From the IMG/VR virus record IMGVR_UViG_3300027868_000011, positions 1-51,193 of that record: a DNA stretch of 51,193 bases. One strand, written 5' to 3'. Source of the stretch: a virus. This document shows positions 24,110 to 33,900 of the stretch, piece by piece. The position numbers and the translations under genes were made by a program. Numbering within the stretch: the first letter of the stretch is position 1; each line of letters starts with the position of its first letter. The notes under the pieces are model-generated. The model made no database searches. It had not been told where the DNA came from and was given only the letters and a program-made list of their open reading frames with translations.

Positions 24110-24628
24110 ATGGCAAGATGGAGTTTACATCCTGGGGGTAGGGGAAAAGCCCCTTGGAAGAAGAAACTGGCAGCGGCTGAGCCTGAGCCTGAACCTGAGG
24201 TGGAGGAAGATTTCTTCAACCCAGAATATGCAGTAACTGACAATAATCCATTCCCTGAAGAACTAATGACAGAGACTGATGCTGTTACTGTTGCCGAGGA
24301 AGTGCAGATGGCTGCGGCGGTAGAACTTGAGCCTGAAGTAGAAGAGGTTGTAGAGCCTGAAGTAGAAGAGGTTGTAGAGCCTGAGCCTGAACCTGAACTT
24401 ACATATGATTCCATGACTGTATCACAGTTACAAGACCTATTGCGTGAGCGTGGTCTGACTGTTAGCGGAGTCAAGGCGGAACTTGTTGCCCGCTTGGAAG
24501 CAGATGATGCTGGCCCCTCGGAAGAGGCTCCGGCTGAAACTGTAGAGACCCCCTCGGAAGAGGCTGTCTCTAGCGACGAGGTGCCCCAGGAGGGCGAAGT
24601 AAGTGAGTCAGGAGGAACAGAACAATAA
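24110..24628 (+). CDS. SAP-domain protein with acidic repeats
   Basis: A 172-residue protein started at the ATG at 24110 because GAGGTGA sits six bases upstream; ATGs further up lie within the tail tube gene. After a basic N-terminus (RGKAPWKKK) come Glu/Pro-rich stretches, including a perfect 24-bp tandem duplication. Residues ~101-130 form a SAP motif (MTVSQLQDLLRERGLTVSG, then KAELVARLE), normally a DNA-binding helix-turn-helix-like element. A second acidic tail follows. It lies between the tail tube and the tail chaperones and overlaps the latter by 26 bases. Why a SAP domain is made with the tail genes is unclear; it may bind the chaperone or tape measure, or DNA. Confidence 0.8.
   Translation: MARWSLHPGGRGKAPWKKKLAAAEPEPEPEVEEDFFNPEYAVTDNNPFPEELMTETDAVTVAEEVQMAAAVELEPEVEEVVEPEVEEVVEPEPEPELTYDSMTVSQLQDLLRERGLTVSGVKAELVARLEADDAGPSEEAPAETVETPSEEAVSSDEVPQEGEVSESGGTEQ
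24329..24376 (+). repeat. Perfect 24-bp tandem duplication
   Basis: Two identical 24-base units (24329-24352 and 24353-24376) encode EPEVEEVV twice inside the acidic linker of the SAP-domain protein. A third, partial unit follows (GAGCCTGAGCCT). Recent slippage is the likely cause. Confidence 0.85.
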
Positions 24629-24989
24629 GACCTTAATAACCAACATTGATAGCCTGTTAGTTTCATCAGGAACTACACCCCACGATATAGCAGTGGACCC
24701 AGACGAGCCAGACATAGTTCTGCGCGTATGGATAAAGGAGATGTCATTTCTCCAGACCCAGAAGGCTATCGCAGAAGTGGTTCAACTAACACCAGATGGT
24801 CAGGTCAACATAGACTTGGCCAATTACTGGAAGTACATGATTGCTCAGTGTATAGACAAGACTGAGCCATCAATGACCAAAGCACAACTTTACGCACTCA
24901 AACCTGATATTGCAAATAAGATTACAGCATTGTTACCTCAACCACAGGATTTGGTGGCTGGCCCTTTGGAGGATGGGCTGACCGCATAG
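24603..24989 (+). CDS. Tail assembly chaperone, short form (G-like)
   Basis: A 128-residue protein started by GTG with AGGAGG about ten bases upstream. It is alpha-helical and acidic (VLRVWIKEMSFLQTQKAIAE; ANYWKYMIAQCIDKTEP), fitting the G-type tail chaperones that coat the tape measure during tail assembly. It precedes a second reading frame that is open in the -1 direction without its own good start, which is the classical G/GT arrangement. It overlaps the SAP gene by 26 bases. The functional call depends on order, size, helical character and the frameshift signal. Confidence 0.75.
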   Translation: MSQEEQNNKTLITNIDSLLVSSGTTPHDIAVDPDEPDIVLRVWIKEMSFLQTQKAIAEVVQLTPDGQVNIDLANYWKYMIAQCIDKTEPSMTKAQLYALKPDIANKITALLPQPQDLVAGPLEDGLTA

Positions 24990-25264
24990 ATGACAATCTA
25001 AATTTCCTAAGGGGGAGGAAAGAGGACCCGACATTAGGTCTTGAGTCCTCGATTTATTTTGTCATGAAACACTATGGGCTCAGCCTCAGAGACATCGACG
25101 ATTTGAGTGCCGAAGAATTCGGCATGATGTTCACTTGGGCTGCGGCAGCCTCTGCTCACGAGGCAGAGCAAATGGAGAAGCAGACCGGAGAATCCAAGTC
25201 CTCGATGGGAGTAGCGGGTACCAATATGGGTGGGCCTATGCCACATAGTGAGGGGAGGTGGTAG
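24603..25264 (+). CDS. Tail assembly chaperone, -1 frameshift form (GT-like)
   Basis: The frame-shifted product joins bases 24603-24968 to 24968-25264. After slipping one base back at C-CCT-TTG, the ribosome reads into the -1 frame, which is open from 24920 to the stop at 25262-25264. The fusion has about 220 residues: 122 of the G part followed by 98 of the T part. The T part continues GGWADRIDDNLNFLRGRK, then MKHYGLSLRDIDDLSAEEFG and an Ala-rich helix ending in a Gly/Pro tail. In lambda-like phages the T domain recruits tube subunits to the tape measure. The only ATG in the T frame (25064) lacks a good ribosome site, so frameshifting is the better explanation. Not experimentally shown. Confidence 0.72.
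24962..24968 (+). promoter_or_regulatory. Putative -1 ribosomal slippery heptamer CCCTTTG
   Basis: In the G reading frame the bases read C CCT TTG, an exact X-XXY-YYZ heptamer, 18 bases before the G stop codon and inside the region where the -1 frame is open. GC-rich segments just downstream could form a stimulating structure, but I have not computed one. Confidence 0.7.
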
Positions 25265-25266
25265 AT

Positions 25267-26811
25267 ATGACAGATGTTCTTAGCAATGAAGCATTGCAAT
25301 TGAAGGTACTGGCGCTGGAAGATGTCGCTAAACAGTTCCAAGCCACTGGTGGTAAGGCTCACAATTATGGCGTACAGATGGGTGTAGTTGAAAAGGCTCA
25401 ACAGAAACTAGTCAACATATGGCAAGGTAGTGTCATTGGTAAAGCACAAGTAGTAGGCAAGTGGTTCGGTAATCTGTCTAAGGTCGTAACAAAGTATTCA
25501 AATGATTCTAAGGATATGGAAGATGCCAATAAGAACCTTACAATTGCACAACGACATCTCATAGCACCTTTACTCAAAGGTACAGGCGCTGCCAAAATGG
25601 GGCAGAAGATGTGGGAGAAGTATAGGCATACTATCGTCGATGCTAATGGTGATATCAGTCAAGGAAGGAAAATGCTCCTAATGTTTGGTGCTAGTCTAAT
25701 GACTTTACTTGGACTCCTAGGGATAATAGGTTTCGCCTTCGCTGCATTCTCATTAGCCACAGAAGGTGCAGCCTCCCCCATCGCGCAATTTGTTGCTGAA
25801 CACTTCCCTCAATTTTCAGCAGGTCTACAGAAAATAATTGATTTGTTACAAGGGGATATGGTAGGCTCTATTCAATCTTATTTGTTACCAGCCTTTATTC
25901 TTTTCAAAGTAGCCTTGATGTTATTACCAGGTCTTTTCGGACCACTCTTTGTGGCTGTTGTCTTAGGTGTGGCACTCTTCAAGAGATTTCGAGCACAAGG
26001 AGATAGTTTCGGAACGGCCCTTATCAAGACTATCGGTGGAGTTGTTGCAGCATTCTTCATTCTAATGAGTCCAGGTAAGATATTGAAACTGATTTGGCTC
26101 ATCGTTAAACTTGCCGTCAGAACTTTAGGATGGGGTGGGAGTCTAATAATTGCAGGTATTGCTGGGCTTTTCCTTGCTGCTTCTGGTAAATTGTCAGGGT
26201 TTTGGTCAGTAGTAATTGGAATAATGAGTGCTGCAGCACTCTATGTTGGTATGCTCTTAGTTTCAGCAGCGTTGGGTACCACCTCGACAATAGGGGCTCT
26301 ATTTGCAGCAATTCCATTCTTCTGGGTAGCAGCATTGCTTTTGATGGTAGCCATGATTTACAGGTTCCGCGAACCACTCTGGGCCGCTTTCAAGGCTATA
26401 GGTAAGGGAATCGCTAACATCTTTATTTGGGTGGCCAATTTGATTATAGACATTCTATTGACACCTTTCAATTTCATTCTTGCCATGCTTTCCATGGCTA
26501 TACCGGGACTGAACTTTAGTCCTCTTGGGGCAGGAGATACAATACCAATGTTGGCTGATGGTGGTCCTGTTAGAGCAGGGCGCTCTTACATTGTAGGAGA
26601 GCGTGGTCCTGAGTTGTTCACCGCTGGGTCTTCTGGCCGTATCACACCTAACCATGAGATGGGAGGGGGTACCTCCAATATCACTATGAACATAGATGTT
26701 GGTGGGGTGACTGACCAAACTGATAAGCGAGCACTGGCTCGTCAGATTGGTGATGCTCTCAACCAAGAACTGAGGAGACTAGGTGGGAATCCAACAAGGG
26801 GTAGATACTGA
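25267..26811 (+). CDS. Tape measure protein
   Basis: A 514-residue protein that sets tail length. I choose the ATG at 25267 (GGGGAGGTGG upstream) over the GTG at 25258, which lies inside the previous gene. Residues 1-135 are amphipathic and helical. Residues ~135-415 contain several hydrophobic helices (MTLLGLLGIIGFAFAAF, GPLFVAVVLGVALF, WVAALLLMVAMIY among them). The C-terminal part holds GGPVRAGRSYIVGERGPELF (residues 432-451), a very typical end motif of tape measure proteins, followed by an amphipathic helix (ALARQIGDALNQELRRLG). At about 0.15 nm per residue it predicts a tail near 77 nm. It directly follows the chaperones, as expected, and ends in a TGATG overlap with the next gene. Confidence 0.9.
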   Translation: MTDVLSNEALQLKVLALEDVAKQFQATGGKAHNYGVQMGVVEKAQQKLVNIWQGSVIGKAQVVGKWFGNLSKVVTKYSNDSKDMEDANKNLTIAQRHLIAPLLKGTGAAKMGQKMWEKYRHTIVDANGDISQGRKMLLMFGASLMTLLGLLGIIGFAFAAFSLATEGAASPIAQFVAEHFPQFSAGLQKIIDLLQGDMVGSIQSYLLPAFILFKVALMLLPGLFGPLFVAVVLGVALFKRFRAQGDSFGTALIKTIGGVVAAFFILMSPGKILKLIWLIVKLAVRTLGWGGSLIIAGIAGLFLAASGKLSGFWSVVIGIMSAAALYVGMLLVSAALGTTSTIGALFAAIPFFWVAALLLMVAMIYRFREPLWAAFKAIGKGIANIFIWVANLIIDILLTPFNFILAMLSMAIPGLNFSPLGAGDTIPMLADGGPVRAGRSYIVGERGPELFTAGSSGRITPNHEMGGGTSNITMNIDVGGVTDQTDKRALARQIGDALNQELRRLGGNPTRGRY

Positions 26812-27953
26812 TGGCTGGAGTACCTATACGCTTGCTGAGAAAGGATGGTCAAGTGGTCAATCTAAATTGCACTGACTACCAAGTCAATATAACTCGGAGT
26901 CTAATCACTGTACCTGTACCTATCACTGCTGAGAGATTTGGGGCTGACTTGAACATGGTTCAAGCAGAGATAATTATGGAGTGTATCCTCATAGATGACG
27001 ATTGTACTACTGTAGACTTCGGTCTGTCTTATTCTGGTGCTACTATAGACTTCAGTTATCGGAGACCTAAAGAAGATGATGATAATACTGCACATACTGC
27101 ATGGTTAGAAAATGGTATTACTGCGGCTGACTTAGATGATGCTGTTTTCACATTCATTTCTACTGATGACACTAAGTTCACTGTGACCCTCAAGAATGGG
27201 AGTGCTACTACCAGTGGTACTGACATGCAGGTGAACATAAGCAGTGTCACAACGGCTGCAGGGATGGTCACTGCTATCAAGGCTGTTTTGGATGCTCATG
27301 CTGTTTTCCTATCAAAATTCACAGTGACTGCTGGGGCTGGTGCTAACGCCAATCTTTCTGGGAATACCAAATTAGACTTTGCTCAGAAAGGTGGTGGCTC
27401 GTCTGGGGCTACTGACACTCCTACTTTCGTAGCAGAAGGTCTTGATTACGACCCTCATATCAGTGTGTTCAGTAATGTGGAAGATACTGGTTGTAGGTCT
27501 GCTGGAGATAAAATCCAGAACATCCTAGCAACAGTAGCCAATAACTCAGTATTGGGTGGTATGGGTAAAGTAGGTCAGTTCGGTAGTTTTGGTGGCTTGG
27601 ATATAGGTGAAGATTCTTTCATGTTTGGCCAAAGCAAAAAGTCTGATTATATCATAGGTTTACAATTACCATACAACTCACTGGCTCAGGCTAATCTAAC
27701 GAATGTAGGTGACCCTGTGGCTGGTTACAATGTGCGTAATTTCCTTTTGGTCACTGGGGGTTCCATGGCCACTAACTTGAAAGATGCCAGTAGTAATACA
27801 AACGATGCTAGTACTCCTTTCATTTTCACTGATAAGCACACTGGCATATCTGGGACTGTCAAGACTGCTTCAATCAAATATGATGCTGGGGAGACAATCT
27901 ATAGAGCCACCCTGACTTTCCAGCCACTTGACTTCGTGCTGGGGGTTGGTTGA
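26811..27953 (+). CDS. Distal tail/baseplate protein
   Basis: A 380-residue beta-rich protein directly after the tape measure, where distal tail (Dit-like) or baseplate proteins are usual. The N-terminal part (VPIRLLRKDGQVVNLNCTDY) and C-terminal part (KTASIKYDAGETIYRATLTF) look like halves of one beta domain. Between them lies an inserted module (nt ~27140-27410; KFTVTLKNGSATTSGTDMQV ... TAAGMVTAIKAVLDAH) with the same outline as one in the head-tail adaptor and one in the first fibre protein. It is joined to the next gene by TGAATG. The function is inferred from position and fold type. Confidence 0.7.
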   Translation: MAGVPIRLLRKDGQVVNLNCTDYQVNITRSLITVPVPITAERFGADLNMVQAEIIMECILIDDDCTTVDFGLSYSGATIDFSYRRPKEDDDNTAHTAWLENGITAADLDDAVFTFISTDDTKFTVTLKNGSATTSGTDMQVNISSVTTAAGMVTAIKAVLDAHAVFLSKFTVTAGAGANANLSGNTKLDFAQKGGGSSGATDTPTFVAEGLDYDPHISVFSNVEDTGCRSAGDKIQNILATVANNSVLGGMGKVGQFGSFGGLDIGEDSFMFGQSKKSDYIIGLQLPYNSLAQANLTNVGDPVAGYNVRNFLLVTGGSMATNLKDASSNTNDASTPFIFTDKHTGISGTVKTASIKYDAGETIYRATLTFQPLDFVLGVG

Positions 27954-30900
27954 ATGACACTCATAGGGAAAACCAGTCACTCCTTATTCTTCAATGGGAT
28001 AAGCGATAGCGTTGTATGCCCATCACATGAGTTTGCTTCTACAGGTATCAAGACTACTATAGGAGGTGACGAAGTTAGGTCCTCCCGCCCTGTTCTTGGT
28101 GAGAGGAGTGAGGAAGGTAGTTCATCTTCATCGACAGCCATGGTATCCAGTTTTTCAGTAGAGGCTTGGATTAGACCAGACTGTGGTGGGGTAATTGCTT
28201 CCAAAGAAGGAATGTTCAAACTAAGTGTTGGCAGTGTTGGTGCTCCAGCCCCTGCAGTATTCAGTGTGACAACTCGTACCAAGACAGGGGATGTAAGAGT
28301 CTTCACGGCTCGAAGTGCTCAGACTATCAGTGACAGTTACTCTGGTATCATCTATCCAACAGCAGGTCAGTCCTTCATCGAGAATAATACGGAACTATCT
28401 AAGGGTGGGAGAGAACTGTTGCATGTCGTAGGTATGTTCAACGAGAGGAGAGTATCCATATTCGTCAATGGGCAAATAGTGGCTAGTAACAATATATCCA
28501 CTGGTTCTATGTGCATGTTAACTAACTCAGACCTATACCTAGGCGGTAAAGGTGGTGAATTCAGAGGCTATATCGAGGGAGTGCACTTGCGTCTTGGTGT
28601 TGATGAGGATTCTGTCATACCAGCCCCTATAGTAAGGCAGAGTAGTACTGTTGGGCTGTGGAGATTCGAGGAACCTGTAGAGGTTGAGGATACTGAGTTC
28701 TATATCAAAAGTGGAGTCAATGCAGGGGATACTGTTCTCACTCTAGATACTACACAGGTCCAAGAACTGTATGAACTTATCAGTGGTGAATCTATAACTA
28801 TGCCTTCTAGTTACACGGTACCTTCTCTAGGAAATTATCAAGTTGGTGTAACTACTCATAGTGATGGTGCTAAGAAGGTCGAGATTGCTCACACTTCAAT
28901 CAATTTACTCATCAACCCAACTGGGACTGATATCAAGACTGGTAAGCCCAATAGCAAAGCACCTGAGAGGGTAAGACTCAAGTCCATCTCATCCAGTGGG
29001 TCCATCACAGTAGAGAGTATCCATTTGGATTTCGATGTGTCTACTGACACAGGGTCTAGAGGGGTGCTTCATGATAGAACTGCTTTCGATAATACTAGCA
29101 ACCTCGCACATGATAGTTTAATAGTAATACTCAGGTCTGATTTGTTACTAGACCCTGGCACTGGTAGGCCCATGCAACCACCTGGTCTTGGTTCTCAAGC
29201 AATAGATAGGAACGGTATGACAGTCATAGATGAGAGTGGTAATGGATTTCATGGTTTTCTACACAGTCGTACTATGAGTATCAACAAGTCTGGTAACCCG
29301 TATACTGTCAGTAATGCAAACTGGACAATAGATACTAAATTCCAAGTAGGCCATTCGGGTAGACACAAGTTCTCACATTGTTCAGGTCATCCATATCTGA
29401 GAATGCTTCCAAGAGCGTCAAAAGAAAGAGTGACTCAAACTGTGGATGGTCTATCTGACAGTATCTATGCTGTGTTCGATGGTCAGAGTATCAACCTTCC
29501 TGAACAAGTTCCAATCAATAGTCAGATATCTTTACTCAAGAGCAACTCCCTCTTAGATGGTACTCGTGTCATCACTACAGGAGTTATCTCTCAGATAAAG
29601 AGGAACGGTTTAAGCACTCTTGACCCTGATAGAGATGAGATAATTTCTATAGGTGGTTCTGGATTCAATATCACTCCCTTCCTTTTGAAGTCCCATGCTA
29701 CTAGTGGAGTGGAGGCTACTGATGATGTCTACAATCTACATTTGGCACCAGAGATTGAGTCTAGAGTGGCTATCTTGCAGACCGGAGACACTGACTTCCC
29801 ATATGTGGAGATTCACTACAACGCGATAGACCTCACAGGAGGAACAATTGGGGCCAATGGTCCTGCCTTGTTAGTTAGTAAGACTGTGCCTTCAGGTGGG
29901 TCGGTTATCAACACTAAGAGAGTGGCTGATAGAATCAATACCCTCCTAGGTAGTGGTACTATGACACTCCATGCTCCAGGAGGTATCATTCATGTCAAAG
30001 CGTCTAGAGTGGCTGAGATGGATACTCTGTTCAAGGACCACAATCTAGCAGGTGATAACACTGGAGGAAGGCAGTATGAGGTAGAATTGGACCTGAGTAT
30101 GACACCCCCCAATTACACTCCACAAGTTGCTACAGACCCACCGAACTCACCACCTATAGGTGTAGATTCTTCTCATGCTAATGACTCATCACACCCTTCT
30201 GTATATCATCATCTTGTTTTGAGAGACAACGGTGCTGCAGCCAAAAGCATTCCTGATGACTCTGATGATTTCAGGTTAACAGCGAAAACAGGTAACAAAG
30301 GGCCTACTAACCAATCTACTCATGCATTTGAGATGTTCGATGTGATAGACAATTACTCGGACAATAAGGGAGTGAATATCATTGTCCATCCCACTGACAG
30401 AAGTAGAAATCTACAACTCAGTAAGTTCACGAATGATATCAATGACCCCTCACTCTTCAGTCTAGAGTTCCTAATGTCAAGAGGGAGGGTGAGTTCTTTC
30501 AGGAGTGAGCGTACTGAAAGAGGTCTCATTCTAACGATGCAAGGTAGAGGATTGATGGATGATGTGGCAGCCATGGCTTCTGAGTATATTGGTGAAGGTT
30601 CACCAGACTCTATCATAGTGAAAGAGAGTAGACCTGATGCTCCTGTGGTCACTGTCACTCTAGGTGGGCCTGGGCAGGGTGCTGTAGAGACTACACCCAC
30701 ATGGGACAAGAGTCCACTGACTAGGCTGGGGTGGAATACTAGGAGAGATGGTGGGGCTAGGGTGACTGATTCTAGTAGCACTTCTTTGACAGTAACACCA
30801 TTGAATAATAATTCAGATGCTTTGGCTAGTTGGGGGACTTACATGTTCCCTGTGCGTGGTAGGATACATCTAGAGAATGGTGCTAGTGCTGAGTACTATG

Positions 30901-33900
30901 ACACTACTGCTACTGCTTTCACAATCAAATCTGGTGACCAGTCTGGTACTGGGCGTTTCATCAACGGTGATGGGTCTGAACAAGATACCTTTGCTAATTG
31001 GCTTACTGCTAATTCTGTAGTGAAAGGCCAGACTAATGTTCTTCTTGACCCTCTGTTCGATGAGGCTAGTGTGGTGTCTGATGGGACTACTATCAATGAC
31101 CGACTCTTCCAAAGCATAGGAAGTGTTGCACACGATTACCAATTAGGTACTCAGTACGCTAGTACTAGAGCCCTAGTTGAGATACCAGTGTTTGGCAACC
31201 AGTTCTTCGATGACCCAAGAAATGGTGTATTCCCTGGGCCTGACAACAGCATGAAGATACATTTAGACCCCACACTCACAGCCCATTCTTGGGCACCAAA
31301 CCCTGTGGGAAGAAGGGCAATGGGAATTTCCCCTGCAGACCGGGATGTACTAGGTCCTTATCACAAGAGATGGATTGAGAACACTACTAAATCGGCTGTT
31401 GTTGTCACCAAGATGGATTGTGCATCTTCTGGTTACAAGATTTACTTTGATGACCTCAGTAAATCCTTCCCTGCTTTTGAGGAGGCTATCTCATCATTCA
31501 GAGACATCACAGGAGTCCAGAAGGCCGGTACTAATGCTGGTGTCGCTGAAGTAGCAAACACTATCATGCATAGACGCATTTACACTCCTGAAGGGGAGTG
31601 GGCTATCGTAGAGTCAAACTCTGGTAGTGAGTATGTAACTGTCAACAATCCTCTTAGCACTGGGACTAGTGAACATTTCTGGAAGAATTTCTCTGAAGGG
31701 GGGATAGTTTCCAATATAGTAAGTGGGAGTTATGGGGAACCTCTTAGAGGTGACCCTGCATTAGAGAGTACCGAGAATGAGTTTCGTAGGCCCTACTACT
31801 ATGACCGGGCTAATGTTCAGACTCAGGGTGGTAATATTGACTATGGTCTTAGGCAATATGTCAGTGCTGTCGAGTTCAAGGAAGGTCCTACTGCCAACCC
31901 ACACGCTAAGAAGATAGAGAGTGGTGCTGCTACTTTTGAGATTATATCTTGGTCTAGTCCTAATGCTGGCTATATCAGTGACAATCTACCTAGTTTTACG
32001 GGCTCTAGTTGGACTGACACTACGATGGAAGCCATCAATCAAGATGATGAGATACTGTTATTCACCCACCATACAGATGGAGATAAGATTGTAGTATCAT
32101 CTGGTACCCCAGCAGTTGGTGATATCTACACTCTTAAGCGATTGAAATTTTCACAGAATAATTTAGGTATAACCACTACCAACTATTTCGATATCCATGA
32201 TGGTTATGGGGTAGGAGAACAGTCATGGAAGAATACTCTCAACAAGACATGGAACAACCCCTATGCTCCGGGTGGATTGAGGCATGGTGATACTGTATGG
32301 ATGAATATGCACTACACCAATCCCCATGCCATCGAGGGTCTATTCTGTAAGTCTCGCGGAGTTCTCAACGAGTTCCTAGTTTGGAATGGTTTCAATGGAG
32401 GTAGAGGAGAACTAGGGACACAGGCTCGTGATAGCATACCACTCGAGAACTTCCTGATAGGTAACACCTGTATGGAGACTGCTCAGAACTTCGTGCAGCA
32501 TGTGAACAAGACAGTGGAACTTAACTGGTTGGAACTGGGATACTCAGCCTCAGAAGTTCCTGTGGTAGCATACCTTGACCCATACTTAGCCAAGGAGGGT
32601 CACGCACGCGTACTACTCTATGATGTGGCTCATGACAGGGAGTTCATAGCCTTCCATGACATCCACATGCAAGTTCAGACAGGGCAGGCTACCCCTAAGG
32701 TCAACGGATTGGATATTGCTAATGGGTTCTATAGCCAAGATAAACACAGAAATAACAGTAGTCAAACCAGTGGTGGGGCAGCAATAATAGAACAATCTGA
32801 CTTCATAGAAGGGGCTTATGCTCACAAGAGTAGTCCTTACATGGAAGTGACTACTAGCGGACAGACTCACAATGCCTATGGTATGAATGATGCTACAATA
32901 TTCTATGGCTCTTCTTTCCTAGGTAGCACTGGTAGGACAGAGAACAGTACAGTAAGAACAGAAGACCTAACCTATGGGGTTAATTATACAGAGAAAAGAC
33001 ATCAGTTGGAGACTGCTACTACGAATCGTTCCACCTTCTTTGATACACCTGATGGCACTAGGGCTATACCGGCTTTCCTTTGCCTCAAAGGAAATCGAGC
33101 AAATACACTTGACCTGACCACACATTCAGAATCTAGATTGCAGCACCTCCCACAATGGAAAGATATGGATTTCGTGAGAAGATTGACACTTGATTTGGGT
33201 GAGATAGGGCAGGCTGATGGGGTATCTAATACTGAGTCGGCTGTGCGTGAGATGGTTAGAAGAGTGAATCAAGCCGCTGCTTTACAGGGTAGAAGTGTTG
33301 GTGGCTCTACCCATGACCCTGCTACTTTCTGGGATGATACAGCATTCAATGGTGACAAGGGTTCCCATATGGGGTATCTTAGAGCCCATTTCGGTAGGGC
33401 TGTAAAGGACTTGGATGGTAATGATGGGTATACCATTGTGATACACAGTACAGTACCAGGTGCTTCTGGTAGGAACTTCTGTGCTTGGTTGGACAACAGC
33501 AAGGGTCAAGCAGAGTATAGACCTCAGTTTCTAGTTGGTCATGGTGGTAGATTCCGTAGTTTTTGGGCTATGCCAATGGAAGGAGAGGATGAGAATATGC
33601 ACCCGGCTCCTATGCCTATCACCAAGAATGGAAGGCCCTTTGCTCCCATTACTACATTGAGACAGATGGTTCCACCCGATGATGAGGATGAGGAATTCAT
33701 CAATAACTTGGCTGATTATGAAGGTACCAATACTAGGAGAAATAGTGAGATGGCCACTGGTCGTGGTGCTAATACTGTCTATCAAGAGTCGTTTGAATCA
33801 CAGGGTGATGCTAATAGAATGGTAGAAGGTCTGAGGACTGGGACTCGTGCTCGTGCTCGTATCAATTTCGGGGGATTGGTAGCCAGTGGTGTACCAGGTT

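Noticed and set aside
24329-24376. CRISPR-like repeats
   Set aside because: Only two directly adjacent units without spacers, in frame in a coding region; ordinary tandem duplication.
25064-25264. Independent gene starting at ATG 25064
   Set aside because: No good ribosome site, and the frame is open upstream into the chaperone gene where a slippery heptamer exists; the frameshift product explains it better.
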